Of a stretch of 64,000 bases of DNA, positions 1 to 7,482 are shown in pieces. The position numbers and the translations under genes are program-made. This DNA comes from Nostoc sp. KVJ20 (lineage in GTDB: Bacteria > Cyanobacteriota > Cyanobacteriia > Cyanobacteriales > Nostocaceae), in NCBI RefSeq assembly GCF_001712795.1, contig NZ_KV757626.1, positions 1 through 64,000 on the forward strand, given 5' to 3'. The number at the start of each line of letters is the position of its first letter. The first letter of the stretch is position 1. The notes under the pieces are model-generated. The model saw only the letters and a program-made list of their open reading frames with translations, was not told the DNA's origin and did not search any database.

Positions 1-962
1 GAAGAAACCAACACTGGAACTGGTTGTAAATTTTTCTGTACCGAAGCTTCGCATAAAGCATCAATAACTATAGTATTCCCCGCTAAATAATGAGCGCGGT
101 AGAAGAGGATGCCGATTTTGGGCATGGGGCATGGGGCATGGGGCATGGGGTATTGGAACCCCTGAGCTTCTGAGGTGGATGAACGGAGTTCTGAGGTGGA
201 TTCATCCAGTTCAAAGGTGGATGAACGGAGTTCAAAGGTGGATTCATCCAGTTCAAAGGTGGATGAACGGAGTTCAAAGGTGGATTCATCCAGTTCAAAG
301 GTGGATGAACGGAGTTCAGAGGTGGATGAACGGAGTTCTAACTCTCCCTTACTCCTCTGCCCCTCTGCCCCCCTGCTCCCCTGCTCCCCTGCTCCCCACT
401 CCCCACTCCCCACTCCCCACTCATACAATCCCACACGCGGAATCGGCTGAGGTGGTGCAGGATTATATGCAGTTAACAAGCAACTATCGGAGATAAATTG
501 CAGAGCATTAACGAAATTTTCCACGCCGCCTTCGCTAAAATACTGCCATACCTGGTTAACAACACCCAAGGGCACGGTAGACTGGGAAATTAAATCGGGA
601 TCAAAAGCGTCATCCCCTGGCATTACAATGAGGGTTCTACCATTACGTTGCACAATTTCTTGCACTACTTCTAAGCCATAACCCCAGTAAGAACGTCCTC
701 CTAATAGGCGCAAAATAATTACTTGGGCAAGTTCCAAAACTTGCTCACCGTAACTATCAATGCTTAACTGTTGCTGCAACTGCAACAGGTTGGCGACTCT
801 TAATGCCGGAAAGCTTGGGGGTAACTTTGTCACCGCAGCTGCCAAGGTTTGAATGTCAGTATCAGCAGCCGTAATCAACACGAAAGGCGCGGGAGTTTGT
901 TCTAAAAAAATTAAACCCTCTGACTGATTCCATCCACCCGATGTGCTACTTATACGATGCAT
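1..962 (-). CDS. cobN: Cobaltochelatase subunit CobN, N-terminal part (cut by window edge)
   Basis: CobN is the large subunit of the aerobic cobalt chelatase (or a related Mg-chelatase H-type protein) of corrinoid synthesis. The start ATG is at 962-960 (MHRISSTSGGWNQ), and the frame stays open to the window edge, reading through LLGGRSYWGYGLEVVQE, PIPRVGLYEW and PKIGILFYRAHYLAGNT, which I recognise as CobN N-terminal motifs. Between PIPRVGLYEW and PKIGILFYRAHY lies a run of about 100 residues of repeats (about 123-425) that CobN does not normally have. I translated it codon by codon and found no stop. Only the first ~320 codons are in the window, so catalytic regions cannot be judged. The family call is firm; whether the protein works with the insert is unknown. 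Confidence 0.85.
   Translation of the reverse strand, partial: MHRISSTSGGWNQSEGLIFLEQTPAPFVLITAADTDIQTLAAAVTKLPPSFPALRVANLLQLQQQLSIDSYGEQVLELAQVIILRLLGGRSYWGYGLEVVQEIVQRNGRTLIVMPGDDAFDPDLISQSTVPLGVVNQVWQYFSEGGVENFVNALQFISDSCLLTAYNPAPPQPIPRVGLYEWGVGSGEWGAGEQGSRGAEGQRSKGELELRSSTSELRSSTFELDESTFELRSSTFELDESTFELRSSTFELDESTSELRSSTSEAQGFQYPMPHAPCPMPKIGILFYRAHYLAGNTIVIDALCEASVQKNLQPVPVLVS
123..425. repeat. Repeat block inside cobN: heptamer STRRs flanking eight 21-bp units
   Basis: From 174 to 341 there are eight 21-bp units, mostly alternating between two versions (ggtggatgaacggagttc and ggtggattcatccagttc, each plus 3 nt). On the coding strand they give the heptads FELRSST and FELDEST. On one side (121-150) is a GGGGCAT heptamer run; on the other (about 360-420) are CCCCTGCT and CCCCACT heptamer runs. 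The total length keeps the cobN frame open. Units differ by only 1-2 bases, so the array looks recent. Confidence 0.9.
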
Positions 963-1056
963 AATCCTGTGTTACCGTTTTAAACTGTTGGTTAGTAGAT
1001 AATCAAAACAAACTTTTTTCCCTGCATTCTGCCCCCTCTTACCAAAATGATTGAAA

Positions 1057-3018
1057 ATGCTTAGTTCTCCTGATTTGAGCTTTTCTCGAACCTTACCTAT
1101 TGTTGTATTTAATCAGCTTGGGGAGTTGTTAGAACAGATGGCTCAAACGGTGGGAAGTGCCGCCCTGATACTGACAGAAGCTATGTTGGTGCGAATTTGC
1201 ATACCTGTAGAGTGGCAAAGGCAAAGGTTTACGCTAGTGGTTTCTGAGCAGTTTAGTGCGCTCTTGATAGGAAACTGTGAGGAGGAGCAGGGGAGCAGGG
1301 GAGCAGAGGAGCAAGAAATTTACTCGGCACTCAATGCTAAGTTGACGTTTAATTTAGAGGCGATCGCAACATTTGTCTATGAATTGAGAGACTTGTTTGA
1401 GTGCGATTCCTATACTCACCAAAATCTCGAACGTTATCGCCAAATTATTAAACCCAATGATGCCACGCTCCAAAGTCAATTTACGCTGTTGTTATTAGAA
1501 TATCTCCTAACTCAGCCAAACCAAGAAATCATAGCACCTCCAAGCCCAACTGCGCCGGCAGTTTATATCTGTCAGCCAGTGGAAGATGCTTTAAAAAAAC
1601 AGATTTCCCAAGAGCGGTTGTTAAATCAGGTAACAACACAGATCCGCAAGAGCCTAGATTTGCCAGTGATTATGGCAACGGCAATTACACAGGTGCGTGA
1701 GTTTCTGGAATTAGACAGATTAGTAATTTATAAATTTGAAGTTTCCAAAGTCAAGACTCAACAATACCAGTCTTCTACAGACGAGGTAAATGGAAAATGC
1801 TCAACTTCTATCTCAGTAAATAATCAACCCATACTAGAAGATTACCAACAGTATGGGGGTTATATTGTCTATGAAGCCCGTGCTACAGATGCTATTAGCT
1901 CGGTATTGAATTACACAGAAAAAAATTGCTTTATCCGAACCTCTCAATGTTGGGAGAAGTATCGCCAAGGTTTTACCTTAGCTGTGGATGATGTCGAAAA
2001 AACGTATGCTTTAGAAGAGTGTTTGTTGAATTTTTTAAGGGAATGCCAAGTTAGGGCTAAGTTTGCTGCACCGATTATCTTTGAAGACAAACTGTGGGGA
2101 TTGCTGATTGCTCATCAGTGCAATGAGCCACACCAGTGGAATGATAGCGAAAAAAACTTGCTAATTGCGATCGCAGAACAATTAGCGATCGCTATTCACC
2201 AAGCTGAGTTAATGCAAACCCTCACCCAAGAAAAACAAAATCTCGAACAACGAGTTATTGAACGCACAATGGCTCTGCGTGATGCTCTCCTCGCCGCTGA
2301 AGCTGCTAGCCGGATCAGAAGTGAGTTTCTCGCTACTATCAGTCATGAATTGCTCACGCCTTTAACTTATGTGATTGGAATGTCTTCGACGTTATTACGC
2401 TGGCCTTTGGGTGAATTGAGTCAACGACAACGCGGTTATCTGCAAACCATCCACGATAGTGGAGAACATTTATTAGAAATGATTAACGACATCCTCGATT
2501 TATCACAAATCGAGGCTGGTAAAACAGCTTTAAATATTTCAGAATTTTCTTTGGTGAATGTTGCCGAAAGTGCTATGGAGTCACTGCGAAAAAAAGCAAC
2601 AAGCGAACAAATTAATCTTATACTTGATTTGCAAATCGATCCCAGGCGCGATCGCTTTACCGCCGATGCCGAACGAGTAGAACAAATTATCTGGAATCTG
2701 TTAACTAATGCCATTAAATTTACCCCTGAAAATGGCAGCGTCACCTTACGTCTTTGGGTAGAAGATGATACTGCTATTTTTCAAGTCGAAGACACCGGAA
2801 TCGGTATTCCTGATGAACAATTACCATTACTGTTTGAAAAATTTCAGCAACTAGATACACCCTATCGCCGCCGCTACGAAGGCACTGGACTTGGACTAGC
2901 TTTAACTAAACAACTGATAGAACTCCATCGCGGTCGAATTGAAGTAGAATCAACTGTTAGTATTGGCTCAATTTTTACTGTATGGATACCAACTCAGGCA
3001 ATGAGAGTGGTGAGTTAG
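1057..3018 (+). CDS. DICT-GAF sensor histidine kinase
   Basis: Cytoplasmic two-component sensor kinase of about 653 residues with no membrane segment visible. Domains: DICT sensory domain (about 5-135), linker, GAF domain (about 190-400, ending in LWGLLIAHQC; I see no clear chromophore cysteine context), a short coiled coil, HisKA with the phospho-acceptor His in ISHELLTP (about residue 430), and HATPase with NLLTNAIKFTP, DTGIGI and GTGLGLAL. A DICT loop contains EEEQGSRGAEEQE, encoded by heptamer repeats at 1280-1316. ATG 1057 is preferred; TTG 1051 is in frame just upstream and neither has a good ribosome binding site. No cognate regulator lies next to it. The signal sensed is unknown. Confidence 0.85.
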   Translation: MLSSPDLSFSRTLPIVVFNQLGELLEQMAQTVGSAALILTEAMLVRICIPVEWQRQRFTLVVSEQFSALLIGNCEEEQGSRGAEEQEIYSALNAKLTFNLEAIATFVYELRDLFECDSYTHQNLERYRQIIKPNDATLQSQFTLLLLEYLLTQPNQEIIAPPSPTAPAVYICQPVEDALKKQISQERLLNQVTTQIRKSLDLPVIMATAITQVREFLELDRLVIYKFEVSKVKTQQYQSSTDEVNGKCSTSISVNNQPILEDYQQYGGYIVYEARATDAISSVLNYTEKNCFIRTSQCWEKYRQGFTLAVDDVEKTYALEECLLNFLRECQVRAKFAAPIIFEDKLWGLLIAHQCNEPHQWNDSEKNLLIAIAEQLAIAIHQAELMQTLTQEKQNLEQRVIERTMALRDALLAAEAASRIRSEFLATISHELLTPLTYVIGMSSTLLRWPLGELSQRQRGYLQTIHDSGEHLLEMINDILDLSQIEAGKTALNISEFSLVNVAESAMESLRKKATSEQINLILDLQIDPRRDRFTADAERVEQIIWNLLTNAIKFTPENGSVTLRLWVEDDTAIFQVEDTGIGIPDEQLPLLFEKFQQLDTPYRRRYEGTGLGLALTKQLIELHRGRIEVESTVSIGSIFTVWIPTQAMRVVS

Positions 3019-3151
3019 GAGGCAGGAGGCAGGAGGCAGGAGGCAGGAGGTCTTACCTCAGTTGGGGATTCAGACCCGTCCTGAATAAAAGCCAAATTAA
3101 AAATTTGGTGGGATCTTAAACCCAATACAGTTCAGATAAGACCAAAACACT

Positions 3152-3224
3152 TGTAGAGACGGCGATTTATCGCGTCCCAAAAACCCACAATTTTGTACTA
3201 TTAGCCCTTAACCCAAGCGTATTG
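3152..3224. repeat. Dispersed repeat A, uninterrupted copy
   Basis: Contains AGAGACGGCGATTTATCGCG followed by a conserved tail ending gcccttaacccaagcgtattg-type sequence at 3204-3224. The same string occurs at 18811-18872, where it is split by another element and resumes at 19059. A diverged reverse copy lies near 7247-7326, and the core palindrome also occurs at 49531-49555. Confidence 0.7.
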
Positions 3225-3291
3225 ATTTTAAGCCCTTCTTCCCTAATGTCACGGTGGAAGCATTATTCCTTCTGCCCTCTGCCTTTCTTGA

Positions 3292-3320
3292 TAAAAAAAC
3301 GAGGAAGTGATACTTCCTCG
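3292..3320 (-). terminator. Rho-independent terminator after the GDPD/phytase-like gene
   Basis: Arms CGAGGAAGT (3300-3308) and ACTTCCTCG (3312-3320) with a 3-nt loop. On the minus strand the hairpin is followed by a run of seven T. Confidence 0.8.
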
Positions 3321-3370
3321 TATTAGCAAAATCGCTACAGTTTAACTAATTTTGAATGTTGCAGTTTCGG

Positions 3371-6300
3371 CTAAACGACACTAGCAGAAAAAACGAAATC
3401 ATTTGCTGTGAGGCTAGTTGAAGTAATTCCCAGCAATGAAGCTAACTCTGTATTTCCAGTTTTCACTAAGGTGTCACTACCCTGTTGCAATAGGGTTAGG
3501 GCACTAAACTGAGTAACGCCAATCCCACCCAGACCGATTTTATCAATGCCGATCGCAAAATCAGTCACGATGTTTTTGCTAGTTGGCAGACTGGCGTTAG
3601 CAATCCAGAACTGATCAGCACCAGCACCACCACTCAGGCGATTGCCGCCTCCTTGACCAGCAAATAAAATATCATCACCATCGCCACCAGATAGAGAGTC
3701 ATCGACATTGGAGAAGAGTTTGTCATCTCCAGAACCACCATAGAGACGGTTATTACTGCCGTTACTGGTGAGGGTGTCTTTACCTGAGCCACCGAAGGAT
3801 AATTGACGAGAACCTTCAATTACTGTCAGGGTATCAGCACCAGCTGCCCCAAACAAATTATTACTACCACTGGCTTCAATTACGACAACAAGATCATCGC
3901 CATTACCACCATTGGCACTGGTATTTTGAGCCGGGCCATTTTGACCAATGAATATTTGATCGTCACCGTCTCCTGTGGACACTGAAGAGTCATTACCCAC
4001 AAGCACCGTGTCATCCCCGTTCCCGGTTTGGATGGTGTTACCTTGAGTAGCCTCGACAAAATCTGCTCCATCGCCTGTAAATAAGGTTTGATTTGGCTGG
4101 GCTGTAATATCATCACTGGTTGTGGAGCCAAATTTAATTTCTTCGGCTTTTGGTTGACCTACACCAGGAGCAAGGTTGAGGGGATTCTCCAGCTTTAAGA
4201 GAATAATTTCATTATTGTCTATGACTGGATTCTGAGGATCACCTCCAGGACGACCTGTTGAGAAAGGATAGTTGTTGTCATTAGCTACCAAAATAGTGTT
4301 TTTGTCAACAACTAAAACATTTTCAATGGTTACAAACGGGAAGTCAAAAGTGGTTTTACCATCTCCATTGAGGTCGTTGGGGTCTTGGATATTCAACAAG
4401 TCTGCAACTTCTTCTTTGACTACATAGCCATTAGAGTCTGTTTTAGACAGGTCTATTTTGAAAATCTTTTTGAATTGAGCAGAAGTTCCTTGACCACCAT
4501 CCCGCTCAACGACTAAGTATTCATTGTCATTGATGACTGCTAGATCACCGATCGCATACGCGGGATTTTCCAGCTTGTAGTAAAGTTTATTATCGGTGTA
4601 CTTGCGGCTGGCAATATCAAATTCGTTAATCCGCAACGCACCGGGAGCATCACCTTGAACCGTACCCTCTAGCAGCATATAGAGCTTGGTTTTGCTGGCG
4701 TTGATTGCTCCACCTTCAAAACCTTTTGAGCCACCCAAGTTAGCAAAAGCGTCTCCTGAGAGAACATCGGGGTTTTGTGGCGATCGCACTAAGTTATTCT
4801 GAGGATCACTCAAGAAATCTCGAACTTTATCCCCTGTATCTGGGAAGTCTGTGAACAGTGCATCTACCCCTAATTGAAAAAATTGCTGAAATTCTAGTTC
4901 TGGATTCCCTTGGTAATCTGCTGCTAAATACAGGTCTTCATCGCGGAAGGTGTAGGGATGAACCTGTAAACCTGCATTGTGAGCATCTTGAACTAAAGTA
5001 GTGGGAGGTAACAGTGTTCTGTCAGCTTCATTTACTGTGCCGTCGTTGTTGATATCATCTGCCAAACCATCATTATTAGCATCAGTACCTTTAACACTGA
5101 CAATTAACCGCTTCCAAGGGCCAATACCATCAGCATAGGTAGCGATTTCAGCCAAACCTTCTGGAGTCCTTAAGTCGCCATAAGTCCGAAGGTCGTTACT
5201 GACTTCAAAATCATAAGGCTGAGTCTCTATGATCTCACCGTTTAGCCTAATTCCAGCGGCATCGAAAAGTTGAACCAGGGGAATATCTACCCCTGCCTCT
5301 GGCATAATGCGATCGTGGAGATCCTTGAGATTACCCACTTCAAAGGATTGGATGAAGATGCGACTGGGATCGGTAAAATTCTCAGCCTTAAGTGTATCGA
5401 TCAGGATTTCACTGATGTTTCTGTTAATTTTCTCCGTAGTGCCGACATAAGTAGCTTCTTCGGCAGAATAGGTGGGATGCTTAGTTTCAGGATAGATGCC
5501 AATCTTTTTACCCGTCTCGGCTTCTACTTCCTTAACCAAGTCGATGATTTCGGCGAGGGTAGGAATTTCAAATTGACCATTGAAGGATTGGTCGCGGAAA
5601 GGTACACGCTGTATCGCTTTTAAAGTCTTGATTTCTTCTAAAGTGAAGTCTTCAGCGAACCAACCTGTGATTTCAGTTCCATCTAGACTGACTGTTTTCT
5701 TGCGATCGGCAAACTGTGGATATTTGGTAATATCGTAAACGTCTGTGGTTGTATTGCTTAAATTAAGAGTGCCATCAGCATTCAAAATTGCCAAAGCAGG
5801 TTCATGACGAGCAATCAACACGCCATCTTTTGTTACTACTAAGTCAGGCTCAATAAAATCAGCACCGTCCGCAATTGCTTGTTTGTAAGCTTCTAGAGTA
5901 TGTTCTGGAAGTTTTCCACTAGCACCTCTGTGACCAAGAATTTTAGGTGCTTTTCCATCTAGAGTTTTGAAGAAGTCAGGTGTAGCAATGGGAGCTTCTA
6001 ACAGCTTACCAGCGGCATCAAAATGTAGTAGGTAGGGGCCAAACTCTTCTCCAATCCAAATTGTCCCGTCTTTATCAAAGACGAATGACTCTACATCCAA
6101 GTCTGCACCAGTTAGTAATCTATCGGTAGTTCCTTCATTAACTATTTGGAAAGGAATCTTGTTATTGGGATCAGATAGTTGAATGTAGTCTAAAACTTTA
6201 ACAGTGCCATCTCCATTTTCTGTTCCCTTAAAACTTGGGTCTAGACGATGGATGCGTAACAGAAAGTCTTCACTATTATCTTTGCTGCCGTAACCATTAT

Positions 6301-6475
6301 CTGACAGAAAGTATAAAGAGTCATTATTAGCAAACTGTACACCACTGAAGCCTTGTATTGGCTGTCCTGGGAAAGGCCCCGTTCTGCCATTGGCTGAAAT
6401 TCCCTCACCAGAAACAGGCCCATCACCATAGGTATCAGCAGGTAAAGAGGCAAAGCCTACTAATTCAATTGCCAT
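3371..6475 (-). CDS. Secreted phytase-like esterase with inserted glycerophosphodiesterase domain and RTX C-terminus
   Basis: 1034 residues. Residues 1-170 and about 562-770 together look like one 'esterase-like activity of phytase' beta-propeller (FSGVQF, YFLSDNGYGS, WIGEEFGPYLLHFD, then KGFEGGAINA, YAIGDLAVI). Between them, residues about 177-550 form a glycerophosphodiester phosphodiesterase with the family motifs LGHRGASG, PEHTLEAY, EPDLVVTKDG and the catalytic-site H in ARHEP. The C-terminus (about 797-1034) has glycine/aspartate-rich calcium-binding RTX repeats (GGSGDDKL, GGDGDDIL, GGAGADQFW), typical of type I secreted proteins. There is no N-terminal signal peptide, in keeping with type I secretion. 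No secretion genes are adjacent. Probable role: release of phosphate or glycerol phosphate from external diesters. The RTX tail closely matches that of the next gene. Confidence 0.8.
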   Translation of the reverse strand: MAIELVGFASLPADTYGDGPVSGEGISANGRTGPFPGQPIQGFSGVQFANNDSLYFLSDNGYGSKDNSEDFLLRIHRLDPSFKGTENGDGTVKVLDYIQLSDPNNKIPFQIVNEGTTDRLLTGADLDVESFVFDKDGTIWIGEEFGPYLLHFDAAGKLLEAPIATPDFFKTLDGKAPKILGHRGASGKLPEHTLEAYKQAIADGADFIEPDLVVTKDGVLIARHEPALAILNADGTLNLSNTTTDVYDITKYPQFADRKKTVSLDGTEITGWFAEDFTLEEIKTLKAIQRVPFRDQSFNGQFEIPTLAEIIDLVKEVEAETGKKIGIYPETKHPTYSAEEATYVGTTEKINRNISEILIDTLKAENFTDPSRIFIQSFEVGNLKDLHDRIMPEAGVDIPLVQLFDAAGIRLNGEIIETQPYDFEVSNDLRTYGDLRTPEGLAEIATYADGIGPWKRLIVSVKGTDANNDGLADDINNDGTVNEADRTLLPPTTLVQDAHNAGLQVHPYTFRDEDLYLAADYQGNPELEFQQFFQLGVDALFTDFPDTGDKVRDFLSDPQNNLVRSPQNPDVLSGDAFANLGGSKGFEGGAINASKTKLYMLLEGTVQGDAPGALRINEFDIASRKYTDNKLYYKLENPAYAIGDLAVINDNEYLVVERDGGQGTSAQFKKIFKIDLSKTDSNGYVVKEEVADLLNIQDPNDLNGDGKTTFDFPFVTIENVLVVDKNTILVANDNNYPFSTGRPGGDPQNPVIDNNEIILLKLENPLNLAPGVGQPKAEEIKFGSTTSDDITAQPNQTLFTGDGADFVEATQGNTIQTGNGDDTVLVGNDSSVSTGDGDDQIFIGQNGPAQNTSANGGNGDDLVVVIEASGSNNLFGAAGADTLTVIEGSRQLSFGGSGKDTLTSNGSNNRLYGGSGDDKLFSNVDDSLSGGDGDDILFAGQGGGNRLSGGAGADQFWIANASLPTSKNIVTDFAIGIDKIGLGGIGVTQFSALTLLQQGSDTLVKTGNTELASLLGITSTSLTANDFVFSASVV

Positions 6476-6906
6476 AATTAGAATGTTGGTTGGGTATTTG
6501 GATTTAACTGGTTCGCAAACTAATCAAGTTCTCTCATTGCATCACTTGTGAGAAAAACAAATCATGTTCTCACGCTAAAAACCGGAATTACGGGTAAATT
6601 TCAGAATTACAATACTACAGTTTGGGCAAGTCCGTTAAGTCCGATTTTGTCATTAACACCGAGAATGCATTTATAAAAAGTGTATTCTCTCAGAGTTATT
6701 GAAAGCTTGAGAAATGAGAATGAGATGTCAACTGCTAATCAGTGTTAGTGAGTAATGAGTTTAGATACAGAATTGAAATCTGTTGATAGTAGTAGGGAGA
6801 ACTTAGCTAGCAGTAAAGATATTTTCATGAGAAGATTAAGAAAACAATAAGCTAGCTGGAAGAAATGATTAAAATCCACTCAATCAAAAAATGGTAATAG
6901 TCTTAG

Positions 6907-7066
6907 AGGTTGTTTGAAAAGTATTTCTCTGTGACTTTAGGCACTTTTAGATCCCCCCTAACCCTCCTTAAAAAGGGGGGAACCGGAGTTAAAGTCCTCC
7001 TTTATAAGGGGGATTTAGGGGGATCTAGAACGTTTTGCTACCAAGAAGAGGACTTTTCAAATATCC
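6907..7066. mobile_element. MITE-like inverted-repeat element
   Basis: Imperfect terminal inverted repeats, left ggttgtttgaaaagt and right acttttcaaatatcc, enclose a G/C-run stem (ccccccta...aaaagggggg and ataagggggatttaggggg). TCTTAG lies at both edges (6901-6906 and 7067-7072), consistent with a 6-bp target duplication. No transposase is encoded, so it would be non-autonomous. Confidence 0.6.
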
Positions 7067-7403
7067 TCTTAGGTTAGTACCAAAATTTCAGTCTGCTGAG
7101 GTTGGTTTGATAAATGAAATCCACCAATTGACGTTTAATCTTGATAGTTTGGCTATTTAATTATTTCTTGATATATTTGAAAATATAAAACTTAATTTTT
7201 CAGTCTGAGTTGGCTAGCGATCGCATATTTTTATAAATTGTAAGGGCTTATAAATCAATACGCTTGGCTTAAGGTTTATTGGTGTAGGTAATTGGTATTT
7301 GAAGACGCGATAAATCACCGTCTCTACATGAGGGTTTTGTTGCTCATTCTGAACTGTATTGGCTTATAAATTCATGAAAATTTTTGCAATACATGAAATA
7401 TTT

Positions 7404-7436
7404 AGATCCCCGACTTCTTTAAGAAGTCGGGGATCT
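7404..7436 (-). terminator. Long perfect hairpin downstream of the four-module phosphoesterase gene
   Basis: 16-bp arms agatccccgacttctt and aagaagtcggggatct around a single central base. It lies 47 bp past the stop of the minus-strand gene. No T-tract follows, so it may be a dispersed palindrome doing duty as a terminator or mRNA 3' stabiliser. Confidence 0.5.
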
Positions 7437-7482
7437 CGTTGTTTAGAAATGATTTAGGACTGGGATAACGCTAGGCAACAAA

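Larger units (their letters stand above)
3019..3370. other. Intergenic: STRR, dispersed repeat and terminator
   Basis: Holds about five GGAGGCA heptamers (3016-3050), one copy of a dispersed repeat carrying AGAGACGGCGATTTATCGCG (3152-3224), and a terminator hairpin. No convincing coding sequence. Confidence 0.7.
6476..7482. other. 1-kb intergenic region with MITE-like element, repeat A copy and hairpin
   Basis: No convincing coding sequence. It contains a MITE-like element (6907-7066), a diverged reverse copy of dispersed repeat A (7247-7326) and a long hairpin (7404-7436). At 6833-6851, read on the minus strand, are CTTATTGT and CTTAATCT 3 nt apart, a weak half match to a Pho box about 360 bp before the GDPD gene. 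Confidence 0.6.

Noticed and set aside
123..425. Tandem repeats as a CRISPR array
   Set aside because: Units are contiguous 21-mers and heptamers with no unique spacers, and they lie within an open cobN frame. The same holds for all other heptamer runs.
131..496. Plus-strand open frames across the cobN repeat block
   Set aside because: They consist only of repeat translation (alternating Trp/His/Pro or Ser/Asp strings) opposite the conserved CobN frame.
6833..6851. Pho box before the GDPD/phytase-like gene
   Set aside because: Only one repeat matches fully; the second is 6/8 and the third fails, and it lies about 360 bp from the start. Kept as a note, not as a feature.
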